Source of the DNA: Tubiluchus corallicola
Taxonomy: Eukaryota > Priapulida > Priapulimorpha > Priapulimorphida > Tubiluchidae
Assembly: GCA_030141605.1 (NCBI GenBank)
Contig: JAQGDQ010000210.1
Coordinates: 207,501-271,500 of the forward strand
Reading direction: 5' to 3'
DNA: 64,000 nucleotides
Positions 1 to 39,975 of the stretch are shown piece after piece. The notes below the pieces were generated by a model. The model was given only the letters and a program-made list of their open reading frames with translations, searched no databases and was not told the origin of the DNA. The first letter of the stretch is position 1, and the number at the start of each line of letters is the position of its first letter. The position numbers were made by a program, and so were the translations under genes.

Positions 1-2320
1 TGTTGTTGTTGTGAATCAAATTTAGAATTGGAAATTAATTAGAATAATTAAATTATAAGATTTCGGAGATAATATACTCCTCCTTGGTCTGATAACGAAG
101 ACCGTACGATTTGATTATAACTGACTCACTCAGCTTGTACCTTGAATTGAATGAGTTCAGGTGTCAGAGGTTGGTGAACGGGAAAGGTGGAAGATTAAAA
201 GACGCACCGACTGCTTAAAGAGTTAAAATGCCAATTAACGTACATAAAAATGCGCCCTGCGCTGGCAATTTGCAGATGGGCAAGTCAGGATGTTACATTG
301 TTAGAGTCAGTACAAGTCATTTACTGATGGTTAATTTAACCTATGAAGCAATATTTCAATGTCTAAGGTGATAGGGTTGCGACCTCTAGTAATTTAAATT
401 ACCTGGAGTGTCACGGATGTCATCTGCAGGTGGTCAGATGGTGCAATACCGGGTGACCTCGGCGCAATACCTAGCCTTAATGACTCAAGGCCCACCAGGA
501 TGAGAACCTAATGGTTTATCAATAATTATAATCATTATAATTTTTCTAGATTAACAGTGTGTCATCGCAATGTTGTCATGGCTTTCATCAGTATGACTCT
601 TTTTCGAATCCTCGTTTGCTCCAAAACAACACGTGGGGTAAACTGAGGTACATTCACGCGAACGTTTAGCCTTTTTGTCCAGTGTACTTTTGTCGGGCAT
701 CGAGAAAATCAATTTGTCCCAAAATCTTGAATCTTCATACCTACGGAATAACTTTTCAAATTAAGTGTTGGAAAATTCATATTATACATGTCTGTGACGC
801 GACAATAAGATAGAGAAAAAATTATGTAGGAAGTGGCTGGGAGTTTTACGATATTAAATTTTTTTCTGACACTTGAGTTGCAAGTATCAATACGTCTATC
901 TATTACTAGTTCTGCATTTAATTGGTTATAATAACTTTCCATTGTGTATCTATATGTCTTTTTCAAGGTGGCAAGACTATGTACTCTTTGCAACTTTACA
1001 CGGATATAATAGCTTTGTACTGATTAAAAAATAGCAGATAAAAAGAATACTAATATACATAAAGGCAAGAAAGTAAAAATCGACGATAGGCAATAAAAAT
1101 GATCAATAGAAACGTAAAAAACCTAAAGAGCAGAGAAACAATGGGGCAAGAAAGGCAAATAAAAGCTGAGCAACACATTAGGTAAAAATAAAAATAAAAA
1201 TGAAAATAAAAAATGTTGAAAAAGAGACATGGCAAATAGATAATAAAAATTAACAACGATGATAATAAAATTAACAGAACCAGCTGTATCGTCAGTAATG
1301 ACAACACTGCAACAATGACAATGGCAGCTACAACATTAACAACGTTGAAGTGAGTGAATAGCTGAGTAGTTACAGTGTGCACTTAGTTGCAAAGTTAAGT
1401 CCATGCTGATTTCATGCATTGCCGTGCAGTGCACTACTTTTAGTTACTAAATGCAAAATAGTGATGGTGATATACTGCTATTGGGAAACTTGCAGTTGTT
1501 TTCAAAAAGAGAGCACCAGCCTTGCAAATCAGTCTGTCATTTTAAATCCTGTGACTTCACGATTTTACTTAAAAATAGAAATATGGTTTTACTGATAATT
1601 TAAGGTCATTTTTAAAACTAAAGAGCGTATAAAATTTCAAAGGATGTCTACAGTTTGCATATCTAATGCTTGTTTGCATGCCAAACTTCCAGAAAAGAAT
1701 TTTGGAACTTAAAAAAACCCAATTTTGATTTTAAAACGTTTTAAACATAATTCAGGTCACCACTGGAGACGTAAAGCTTTCAAACCAAAATTTAATTTTG
1801 CATAAAGGACTCGTCCCTTCAGATGGGTCATACCACAAGCTTCTGGGCTACCTCCATGCAGCATTTTTTACGGTATACTGTACAGCCATATAACTAATCA
1901 TACAATAGCTACCGCCTATCGGCTATCGTACTTAGTATTGTGCGTACTCTACAGTTCCATCCGATGGAGGTCACACATTCCTAGAGCCCTGTCGTATGAC
2001 CAGTTATTCTATCAGAGATGCCATCCCCACTTATTACAAATCCGAAAACCTATTTATATATAGACCTTCTTTCCTCAAACAGTTTGTGGTACGTTAGAGT
2101 TGTTTAGCATTGTTGTCTACGTGTATTTCAAATTTTATTCACGTGGCGACATCTTTGAGTTAGTATTCGTATATAATTTTGCGGTTTCCCAAACAGCTTG
2201 TGGTGCGTTATAATTTTTTGTATTGGTTGCTACGTATTTTTAAATTTTATTCATGTGGCGACATCTGTGATTTCAAGATTTATTTGTGCGCGCATTGGTA
2301 AGGCTACTTGCTAAGTGATG
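1..2320. other. No gene seen; AT-rich non-coding
   Basis: No family-like coding signal on either strand. Two diverged direct copies of about 87 bp occur at 2072-2157 and 2184-2272 (shared core ATTTTATTCA.GTGGCGACATC). Confidence 0.5.
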
Positions 2321-2334
2321 ACGTCATTTGTTTG

Positions 2335-2480
2335 GATGGCACAACGAGTAACGTGTTCGTCTACAGACATTACGTTTGTGAGTTCAAATCCCGCGGAATA
2401 AAAATTTCGTAAATAGGTGGTTTCTACCCATTCAAATTTTTTATGGCATCATCTATGGTGTTACAATGTAGCTTTCGGTT
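2335..2480 (+). repeat. tRNA-derived SINE-like sequence
   Basis: GGATGGCACAACGAGTAACG looks like a diverged A box and GTGAGTTCAAATCCCGC a good B box, spaced as in a tRNA. The acceptor stem is not complementary, so a SINE head or tRNA relic is more likely than a tRNA gene. Confidence 0.4.
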
Positions 2481-2539
2481 TTCACTGGATGAATAAAACC
2501 AGAAAAAATGGAAAATGATCAAACGATGAACGCTAAGTT

Positions 2540-3225
2540 GATGCTCATTAATTGACTATGTGATTTTGATAAGAGAATTTGCTTTCAAAAATTCAGAGTA
2601 CCCTTCTCTTCCAGTTCTCCTTTTAAATATTTTACTCCAGATCTCCATACTCATGATCACTATACCGAACTTGCATCTACTAATTATTTTATATCACAGC
2701 ACTATATTAATATTTTTCGGCAAACAACTAAATATAATGCTATAAAACTTTGCTTGAAAATCCCTGATGAATTTAAAATGTTCAGTTTGAGTAAGTTTAA
2801 AAATCAATTAAACAAGTTTTTTGCTTGATTGTTGTTCATAATCTACCGAGTAAACGTTTTTTCGACGCATCTGTTGTAAGAATTATTGTTAGTTCAATAG
2901 AATTGTGTTAAGAGCTGTTCAAATGTTCAAGTGTTTCCTTTGAGTGATGTTGTTGTTGTTTCGTAAAATTTGACAGGTTTCCCGAAATTTACAATCTTGT
3001 TTTTGCAATTCAATTTATGTAGTTATAGAATGATGTTATCAGTTGTGGTGTCCAACCTGGTGAAGGAAGAGTAAAAAGCACTTGCTCCTTCTTCCTCCTT
3101 ATAACAACTTTCAATTTATTGTTATTATATTATTGTATCGTTGCATTTGTTGTTGTTAAATAAATTTATTTTATTCTATTCTGTTCTGTCTTTATCTGTC
3201 CTGTCCTTTCCTTTCCTATTCTATT
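2540..3225 (+). mobile_element. LINE 3' end (reverse transcriptase C-terminus and 3' UTR)
   Basis: One frame over 2652-2828 reads ELASTNYFISQHYINIFRQ then KIPDEFKMFSLSKFKNQLNK and a stop. This matches the style of CR1/L2-like LINE ORF2 ends (P..I....S...FK..L). It is followed by non-coding DNA and ends at TTGTTGTTAAATAAATTTATT with a TATTC-type tail. The 5' part is missing. Confidence 0.5.
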
Positions 3226-3894
3226 TCTCTCCTTTGTCTGTCTGTCTCCCCCCCCCCCTTTCTGTAATATCACTTTGTGGTTATCATCGCCGGTCAAAAC
3301 TGTTAGTAACTGCTGTGTTCTCGATTCCAAAGATTCAATCGTTGTTAAATTATCAGACAAGGTTACAGCCTTTCGTTCATTAGATTGGCCTTGCCTCGCA
3401 CATTGAGATCTTAGACGGGAGAAGTATCTTACAGAAGTATCGTTTAAATGCCTACTCTTAGAAGTTTTCAGTTCTTGTGCAAAATGTCCAAATGACGTAT
3501 ATGTCCAAGCTATCTAGTGTCCAGTTATCCTGTTCAGCCTTTGTACCCATAGTGTTCAAATGGTTTATGTGTCTATGCGTCAACAGATTACCTTGTGTCC
3601 AAGGAGCCTGAGTGTCCAAAATACCTTGTGTTCAAAGTACCCTGTGCCCAAATGACTCGTTTCTAATTGTGGACTTCCCACGGGTCTCTTTTATCTTGGC
3701 GCCTTAAAAACTTGGAATCTGTAAGAGCTCAATATAGGAGCCAAAATGCATAACAATCGACGACTCTAAAACTATAGTAGCTATAGAGTTGCGAAACTTA
3801 TTGGATAGACACCTGGGAGTTTTGTTAGGGATTCGTACAATGGTACATTTTTTTGCTTATTTAAGGGCCAGAGACAATAGTCAAAATGTGACAA

Positions 3895-4195
3895 TTTGGG
3901 CATTCTTGGCGCATTGGCATTCTTGGCATCGTGGCATTCTTGCCAGCTTGGCATTCTTGGCACCTTGGCATTCCTGGCGGCTTGGCATTCTTGGCATCGT
4001 GGCATTCTTGGCGGCGGCTTGGCATTCTTGGCAGCTTGGCATTCTTGGCATCGTGGCGTTCTTGGCGGCTTGGCATTCTTGGCAGCTTGGCATTCTTGGC
4101 AGCTTGGCATTCTTGGCAACTTGGCATTCTTGGCATCGTGGCGTTCTTGGCAGCTTGGCATTCTTGACATCGTGGCGGTTTGGCGTTCTTGGTTT
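3895..4195. repeat. Minisatellite, ~17-bp unit
   Basis: About 17 copies of CTTGGCATTCTTGGCAG and close variants (..CATCG, ..CGGC). Open frames on both strands are a product of the repeat, not genes. Confidence 0.9.
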
Positions 4196-4754
4196 AGAGC
4201 CTTGGCGGGACAGAAAGTCAGTGATGAGAGTGCGTGTGATGTAAGCCTCAATAAGAGTTGTAAGTCATTTTTGTGTGTTCCACATGGCATGTTAGTACAT
4301 TAGAAGTTTTCCAACATTTGTGATGTTCTTATGCAGAACACCTACCCTCATTTCAGGGTTTTTCTAATCATTTACCAACCCTAAACTGTCTGTCTCTTTC
4401 CTAGCCCCTTTAGCGTTTTAATTGAATAACTGTTTATCCTTATGCTCCATCAGAGGCGCATGGCCTTTGTTCGTCTTTTTGTTCCTTCAGTATAATTATT
4501 GCAGTCATGACGTCATCGGCCTATTGGTTTCAATGTCAATCTTATTATCAGCGTTTGAGCGTTTTCGTTTTTGTTAAATCTGTCGTCCTTACTTAGAAAA
4601 TTCCTTACTTGAGATACATGTATGGTGAACTTTTTGTCACAATTTTTTGTTGTTTGTTTTGTCATGGTCTCTGTAAAATGTAGCAAGTTTTCATTTGTTT
4701 TAAATTTTTAATCACTGAAGATGGCAGCACAGTGTTTTTTTCTAATGGCGCCAG

Positions 4755-4758
<4 letters not shown>

Positions 4759-4835
<77 letters not shown>
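4759..4835. repeat. (TG)n microsatellite
   Basis: About 38 uninterrupted TG units. Confidence 0.97.
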
Positions 4836-4836
<1 letters not shown>

Positions 4837-5175
4837 GCCACGATCACGAGTCGTGCGCATGCGTGGCTTCTTAATGTAGCTTGACCTATTTTATTGTCGT
4901 AGCAAACAATTAAACGATTCACTTCTTTAAAGAAGCTGCAAAATAGTAACAAAAATTCGAATGTCCCAAAATTTCTATATTTCGGACATAACCGTGATGA
5001 CGAGCATGCAAGTTTTAGTTTCAACGTGAAAAAGAGATGTAAGTATAGCTTTTCACAACTGTGTGAATCAGTACATGTAGTACTGCAATGAATTTACTAT
5101 TCCTTCCTTTTTGCTGTATCTCATTCTTTTGTGTGATTCATATTATTGGGCGCTCGGCTCCTGAGGAATTTTTAA

Positions 5176-5613
5176 CCCCTTCATACCCGTTGTATCCCGT
5201 GGGATACGAGAATATTTTCTGCCTTTAAAATTAATAAAATTTTAAAACTGACAGTTATTTGATCCGTTAATAGTTATTTTGATTTAATCCAATAACAATA
5301 GACTAAAAATGGTGATAAAATGGCAAGCTAGAAAATCTACATAGGATAAACAACTGCGCAAGGTACAGTACTTTAGAGACGACTTTGTACAGATCAGCAT
5401 AGCATGCTTACTAAATGTCTTCAATACTTTAAAAAATTATCAGCAGTTGCAAATGAAGCACAATTTTTTGCAATTGTTGTGTTTTTAAAAAAGTCGGGTT
5501 TTGTTTTTTTGCACATGACAAAGAATGTTGTGTATCCCAGGGGTACATTGGGAACAAAAGTATAAAGCCAATTTTTTTTTCTTTTTAAAAAAATAATTTT
5601 GCGACTGAAAGGG
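5176..5613. mobile_element. piggyBac-like MITE
   Basis: 438 bp between two TTAA sites (5172-5175 and 5614-5617). Ends are CCCCTTCATACCC and, inverted, CCCTTTCAGTCGC, so the first eight bases match with one difference. No transposase. TTAA target and CCC-start termini fit the piggyBac superfamily. Confidence 0.65.
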
Positions 5614-5748
5614 TTAATGTACAAATAAAGAAAATATAATGTTAAATGGCCAGTTGATTAGCAAGGTCAAGCTTCCCAGTTGAACTCTGGGCCAGTGATT
5701 GCCATGTGTCACAGTGAATGGGTAAATTACTTTGTATTTTTTGTTTAG

Positions 5749-32680
<26,932 letters not shown>

Positions 32681-32765
32681 ACATTCTCCCAGAAAACAAA
32701 CATTTGTTTATTTATTCTAGTTTTATAATAATATGCGGTATACTGTTGATAATAATTAAAATATA

Positions 32766-33483
32766 TCTTCTCTCATCTCATCTCGTCTCATCTCATCTCA
32801 TGTTCTCTCATCTCATCTCATCTCATCTTCTCTCATCTCATCTCATCTCATCTCATCTCATCTTCTCTCATCTCATCTTCTCTCATCTCATCTCATCTTA
32901 TCTCATCTCATCTCATCTTATCTCATCTCATCTATCCCATATCATCCTCATCTCATCTCATCTCATCTCATCTTATCTCATCTATCCCATCTCATCTCAT
33001 CTCATCCTCGTCTTATCTCATCTCATCTATCCCATCTCATCCTCGTCTCGTCTCGTCTCGTCTCATCTCATCTCATCTTATCTCATCTCATCTATCCCAT
33101 CTCATCCTCGTCTCATCTCATCTCATCTCGTCTCATCTCATCTTATCTCATCTCATCTGTCCCATCTCATCCTCGTCTCATCTCATCTCATCTCATCTTC
33201 TCTCATCTCATCTCATCTCATCTCATCTCATCCTCGTCTCATCTCACTCATCTCATCTTATCTCATCTCATCTTATCTCATCTCATCTCATCTCATCTCA
33301 TCTGTCTCATCTCATCTCATCTATCTCATCTCATCTATCTCATCTCATCTCATCTCATCTCATCTCATCTCATCTCATCTCATCTCATCTCATCTCATCT
33401 CATCTCATCTATCTCATCTCATCTTATCTATCTCATCTCATCTCGTCTGATCTCATCTCATCTCATCTCATCCTCATCTCATC
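32766..33483. repeat. TCTCA pentamer array, ~720 bp
   Basis: Units TCTCA with TCTTA, TCTCG, TCTAT and CCTCG variants, starting about 85 bp after the RPTP stop codon. The long open frame through it (SSHLISSHL) is an artefact. Confidence 0.96.
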
Positions 33484-34270
33484 ACTTATCACTTACGTTG
33501 TTTCTCCCTGCTAAATGACAGTAAACATGAGGACTAGAAGTTACCTGTTGATTTTCCAGCATCGTTATTAACTTTTCCCGACCATAAAAATCACTTGCGT
33601 CAAGTACATTGAAAATTAGTCAGCCAAGAGATAAGCCAATTCTGGCTGGTCAAATTCTTCAAGATCTTTCAAGCATCTATAACTCAGTGAAATACATGTA
33701 CTGATCTCTAATACAAAACCCATGTGCGTGTGCGCATGCGTATGTATGGTTCAAATATCTCAAAAAAAAACTCACGGTTGAGCAAAAATTTAGTAAAAAT
33801 TTTGCCGAGATTGTTTAAGTTTGCATGTGTATTTATTAATTTTTATCGTTTGAGGTCTGGCATGTCTGTAACTTTTCTGTTATCTGCCAATTTCTTTGAC
33901 AACAAACTGTTAAAGCTTAAAACAAAACCGGACCCATTCTTAAACTTTAGGTCAAAACAATTTACTCTTTAAAATATTAAATTACACCTATTACAAACTT
34001 ATAACATACAAGTTATTGCAAAATGCTGTGGTGTTTGTACATACGGTATGCTACGAAATAAAGTAGTTTAAAATTTATTTGTCAGACATTCTTACGTAGG
34101 CCGATCACCAACTGTAGTTCTAATAGTAATAACAAATGTTGGACCAGTATTGTAGTACTAATTTTTGAATATTAAAATCTTAAATTTTGAAATAGAATTA
34201 TTTGCCCTGAAAATTTAGAATTCATTTGCCCTGCGTGGGCAACTGCCTCCCCCGCCGCTTACGCATATGT
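33484..34270. other. Intergenic, RPTP to GPCR
   Basis: No gene. 33912-33980 (AAAACCGGACCCATTCTTAAA...CTCTTTAAAATATT) recurs at 63700-63760 (repeat B). Confidence 0.6.
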
Positions 34271-35311
34271 TCATCCTTGTCTACGACACATAACGGCTTT
34301 CATTGCACGTCGAAACGTTTCTAATTTTCCCGAGTATACAAACACATTTACGAAAGAGTTGCACATGCCTAGTAACAAAGTAAAATTCAAAAGTTGAGTT
34401 TTTACTGTTATAAAACACAACTTGTGAAACTCGCAAAGATAATGGATCGCAAACAATACTAAAAAAGGGAACCAGAATGCTAAATATAGAACAACTGTCA
34501 TTCCAAGCACTTTTACTATTTTCAACTTTTGTTTTAAATCGTCGCCTCGTGGCGCTCTACTGCGGTTTAAGCTATTCAAAGCAGAAATAGATTTTTGCTG
34601 CCTCACTGCGGCAAGTCCAATGTGAGAGTAACAAAATACCAACACCGGAATGAAAATGGCCCCCATTCCCGTGTTTCCGACAAAAACACACGTGCCATAA
34701 TATCTGGAAAAATGCATGCAAGATAATCCTGTGTCGTCGCTTTTATAATACGCTGTTGCAGCTACTACGGTTACAAGAATTGTAACAGCCCATGCCAAAA
34801 CAATAGCAACTTTGCCAGTTTTTTGTGTGACCCAATTGGGATAGTGTAGAGGGTAGACAATGGCTATATACCGTTCGATCGTTACCGCCATGTACAGCGT
34901 TATGGAACCATAAATGTTAAACGTCATTAGGCCAATAACACATGTGCAGAAGATAATGTTGCATCGAGCACCAGCCAGAAATCCCACGAACAGAAGGACC
35001 AATCCTAGGCCGGTTGATGAATCTGCGACACCCAGATTTGCAATGAAATAGAAAGGCACTTGGTGAAGTGAAGGCGTGCAGATGATTGTTAGAAGTATTA
35101 AAAAGTTACCAGTTACAATACCGGCACCGAGTAATAGATTAACTGAATTGGATATCAAATGAGCTAGGTCATGTTCTAAAACACTTTTGCAGCCCGTGTG
35201 GAGCCCAGTGTCATCGAGAGAATATGAAAAATTTGATTTATTGTGCAGCTCTGGGCTTACTGAGGAGTTCTTCCATTCTGCAAGTTCCAAGATGTCATCC
35301 AGTTGATCCAT
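34271..35311 (-). CDS. Class A (rhodopsin-like) G protein-coupled receptor, intronless
   Basis: A 346-residue seven-TM protein. N-terminus with three N-glycosylation sites (N15, N24, N27); TM1 with TGNFLILL; TM2 with LGVAD (the conserved Asp); TM3 ends TIERYIAIVYPLHY (ERY form of DRY); TM4 has the conserved Trp; TM5 has FIPVLVFCY; TM6 has FWFPFLV in place of CWxP; TM7 ends NSFVNVFVY, where the usual NPxxY proline is Val. A C-terminal cysteine in AVMCRRQG may be palmitoylated. The TM2-TM3 pattern is closest to the melanocortin/lysophospholipid/cannabinoid/adenosine-type cluster, but the ligand cannot be told. It converges with the RPTP gene. On the minus strand AATAAA lies about 190 nt past the stop (34074-34079). 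Confidence 0.93.
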   Translation of the reverse strand: MDQLDDILELAEWKNSSVSPELHNKSNFSYSLDDTGLHTGCKSVLEHDLAHLISNSVNLLLGAGIVTGNFLILLTIICTPSLHQVPFYFIANLGVADSSTGLGLVLLFVGFLAGARCNIIFCTCVIGLMTFNIYGSITLYMAVTIERYIAIVYPLHYPNWVTQKTGKVAIVLAWAVTILVTVVAATAYYKSDDTGLSCMHFSRYYGTCVFVGNTGMGAIFIPVLVFCYSHIGLAAVRQQKSISALNSLNRSRAPRGDDLKQKLKIVKVLGMTVVLYLAFWFPFLVLFAIHYLCEFHKLCFITVKTQLLNFTLLLGMCNSFVNVFVYSGKLETFRRAMKAVMCRRQG

Positions 35312-35398
35312 TTTTCACGACGTCTTGTCAGTCTTGGTTTATTTTCATTTTAACCTGAAAATAATTTATTCCATAACTTTAGTAATTATACAGTTGCT

Positions 35399-36569
<1,171 letters not shown>

Positions 36570-39099
36570 GATTTTTCTCGAATGACTGTACTCAGCGCCT
36601 GTTACACAAAAAAGAACTTCAACTATTCTTTATGGGAAAATAGGTTTCAATGTAATCTAAGGCTAAATAAGAAATATAATTATTTAATCCATTAAAATAC
36701 CTTGTAAATATTTAAAATAGTTAATATATTTATAAAAAATTAAAATGTATTTTAAAAATTCAGAGTAAAATTAATTAACATAATTAAGAAGTAGAATTAT
36801 TTTGATGTAATATATATATATTTATAACTTACGTTTGTGTCGCCCAGCAAAAGTTGCTCTATCTTTTACAAACATTTTTGCTAGAAATCTTTTTCGAATT
36901 CAGGAAAATATGATTGCAACAAATCAGTTGCTGAGACTGATAGTGTCCCGAATGCTCAACAGTTGGAAATCGCGAGCTACAATCTTTATAAACTTCTATC
37001 TGTTTTGCGTGCGCAGCAACACGAGACCTAAAATGCCTCTGTTCACACGTTAACTTTCCTTATTCTGTTTAAGGCGTAAGACCGATTGCTAAGAAAATGT
37101 CATTATGCCGATGAATAGATTGATTGTTTGATGCAGGTAAATGGAAGCCAAACTTTGTCTAACGTTTCCTTTGACTGTGTTTTCACTGAAAGGTGACCGC
37201 CGACAATGCCGCCGACCAAAAAGGCACAAAAGCGGCAATGTTCATCGGTTTTTACGAATTTTGAAACGAATATTTCCGTGTGGCTCGTTCAGCACAACGC
37301 GTGACTAATAACAATAGTGTGTAAGAATACATATTACTAAAGGCAGAGCCAATAAATTACTCATGAAATTTGGTCACTGTTCCGTTAACGTCTAGAGACA
37401 ATTGTTTAATGCTTACTGCACTATTTTTATTGTATGTCCACTTGGAGACATTTTTATCATTATAATCTTAGAAAATTCAAGGTTACATATAATGTATCTG
37501 CACGGAAGCTTTTAATGTTTTCATATGATGCTAGCGCCACATATATTTCTACTAGACTTAACCTTGTCTATTTTAATGTGATTCACAGAAAATATGCATA
37601 TAGTTTGCACGTCAGGCTGAATAAAATTTTATATGCAAGAGCATTTTAAACAGTGATGTAAACTTTACTTCTGAAATTAGACCTCAGTGGCGTAGCTTGT
37701 TAAATCGTTACTTGTAATTTGTGTTATTATTGTGAATCATAATTTATTGTATTTTGTGCAAAACTGCATTAATTTGTGATTTTATATGAACTTTGTAAAG
37801 TTTGAAACAAATTATTAAGCTAATTCTCACGTGGTCAGAAACTGAAGAGTTTCCAAACAATGGTTACAGAATTGGGGGCCTCGTAAGGATGCTTGCTTTT
37901 GTTTGAAAATTATAATTTAGATTTTACTGAATTCGCACTGTTGCTTGATTACATAATTTATATATGAACTATGTTTCACAACGAAATTGTAACTTTTTAA
38001 CACATGACCAATGGGTCAGAGGTCAACCAATCTCGGCATAACTCATACCACTTAATTTAAATTGTCTCTTTGAGACCTTTCATTTGATATACTACAACCT
38101 AGTTTCGGTTGACACACTGGGAAATGTTTGTCTCCTCAACCCCTGCAATTCTCATCGTAACCTATGCCATTCAATTTACCTTACCGAGACCGTTCATTTG
38201 ATTTGCTACATGGAGCTATTCCTAGACGCTCGATGCATTTCTGTTCCCGACCATAATCTTCCGGTTTTTGCCCCTAGCGGAAAATTTTTTCAAATGCGCA
38301 TGTCCCATATTTTGTGATATACAAGGGTGCTACCCTGCCTACCAACATACGAAATATTATGGCCTAGCTGTAAACTATAGGAGCAGATGGATCCTAAACG
38401 AAAATAAACGAAGACCTGCCCGCTATGCGACCTTTGACTCGGCAACTCAGGTCACATGTATACACAGCTAACTTTGCCCAGAGTGTGCATAGCCCTTAGC
38501 ATGTAAAAGGTCACCAATTGGTGGGACCCAAAACTTTGCATTTTGGCCTCTCCCTCGGGCATTTAGAATTTGCTACCTTTTTAAAAGCCCAGGTGCACAT
38601 CTACCCCATAGTACCCAAATACTTGTGAAAAAAATAGAAAAAACCGAAAATCCTAGGAGTTGATGCAATATAAAGGAAAAACTGACCGATACACACTGCC
38701 CTTGCATCTTGACCAGTGATCAGTGGTAGCCACATTGTTCTTCGTTCCCTGCGCAGGGCTACCAACCCGGTGAGTTTGGTGACCCTAGTTGCAAGGTTTA
38801 CGAGTTATTAAGCGCTAAAGTCGCGGAGAATGAATAGGAATACTCGATGAAAAACAGTAAGATTTTGCTATAACGAAACTTTAATAATAAATAAATAACT
38901 GTACGAAAAAACAATAAATTTTGCTATGGAAAAATCTTAATTATAAAGTAGCATGACAGTCGTAAGCACAATAATGCACGAAATCATGCAAGTCAAAAAC
39001 TGATGGAGTCAGTTTGGTATCAAGAAGATAGCGGCAAGCCTGCCCAAAAGTTAAACAGTGGGCAAGAAAGTACCAACTGCGGACGTCTGCAGCATATAG

Positions 39100-39975
39100 G
39101 GTATTTGCCCTGGAATTGTATATTATCTGATGATTTTACATTTTTGATAAGCTGAAAAAGCTGATAACCTGACACGAACTGTCGTGTCAAAAGTTAATGC
39201 CCAGGAACTGAGATATTACCTGATGATTTTACATTTTTGATTGTAAGATTGTACATCATTAACGACATTAAATTGCTGGGCTGTCTAGCAAATAAAACGG
39301 CCCGGGAGCAGTTTTTCCGGGGGTCTCCCATCCAGTTAGTGACAAGGAATAGCATTACTTAACTGCAATAATTGATACACAACGTAACAATGATACGATT
39401 TAGAGTTTGACAGCTTTTTGGAGTATTTGAGCATTTTACCGACTCTGTTATTCTGTTTTGGCGTATAATTTATATCTCTATGGCGCGAATATCCAATTTC
39501 TCACCGGTAACAGCATCTCTCAATGACAGCTTGATAAACTGTTGCAGCGTCGTTTTATGGACAATTTTAATTTTTATGATCCTGCTTCCAACAAGAGATT
39601 GATCCAACGTATTACACTGCACGAGTATAATAATCCTCTAGCTGTAATCATCATAAAATTGCATCACCTGCAGCAGCTAGCTCTCCTGCCTCCCTCATAT
39701 TTCATAAAGCCCTGTGTCTCGCGGGAGCAGTCTGGCGGACCTGCAAAACATAAATCAAGGGAAGCTGCATGTATTAAAAAATTAAAAGTTAATGCCCAGG
39801 AACTGAGATATTATCTGATGATTTTGTATTTTTGATAAACTAAAAAAGCTGATAAACTGACACGAACTGTCGTGTCAAAAGTTAATGACCAGGAACTGAG
39901 ATATTATCTGATGATTTTATATTTTTGATAAGCTGAAAAAGCTGATAACCTGATAAGAACTGTCGTGTCAAAAAT
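39100..39975. repeat. Dispersed/tandem ~94-bp repeat with hairpin core
   Basis: Units share AATGCCCAGGAACTGAGATATTA.CTGATGATTTTACATTTTTGATAAGCTGAAAAAGCTGATAACCTG, and GACACGAACTGTCGTGTC, a short hairpin. At least two units lie at 39100-39245 and two or three at 39785-39975. Confidence 0.85.

Noticed and set aside
2335-2400. tRNA gene
   Set aside because: Good B box but no matching acceptor stem and poor A box; treated as SINE-like.
3781-4303. Six overlapping long frames on both strands
   Set aside because: All are readings of the 17-bp minisatellite; composition is purely repeat-driven.
32704-33450. 248-codon open frame
   Set aside because: Translation of the TCTCA array (SSHLISSHL); no protein features.
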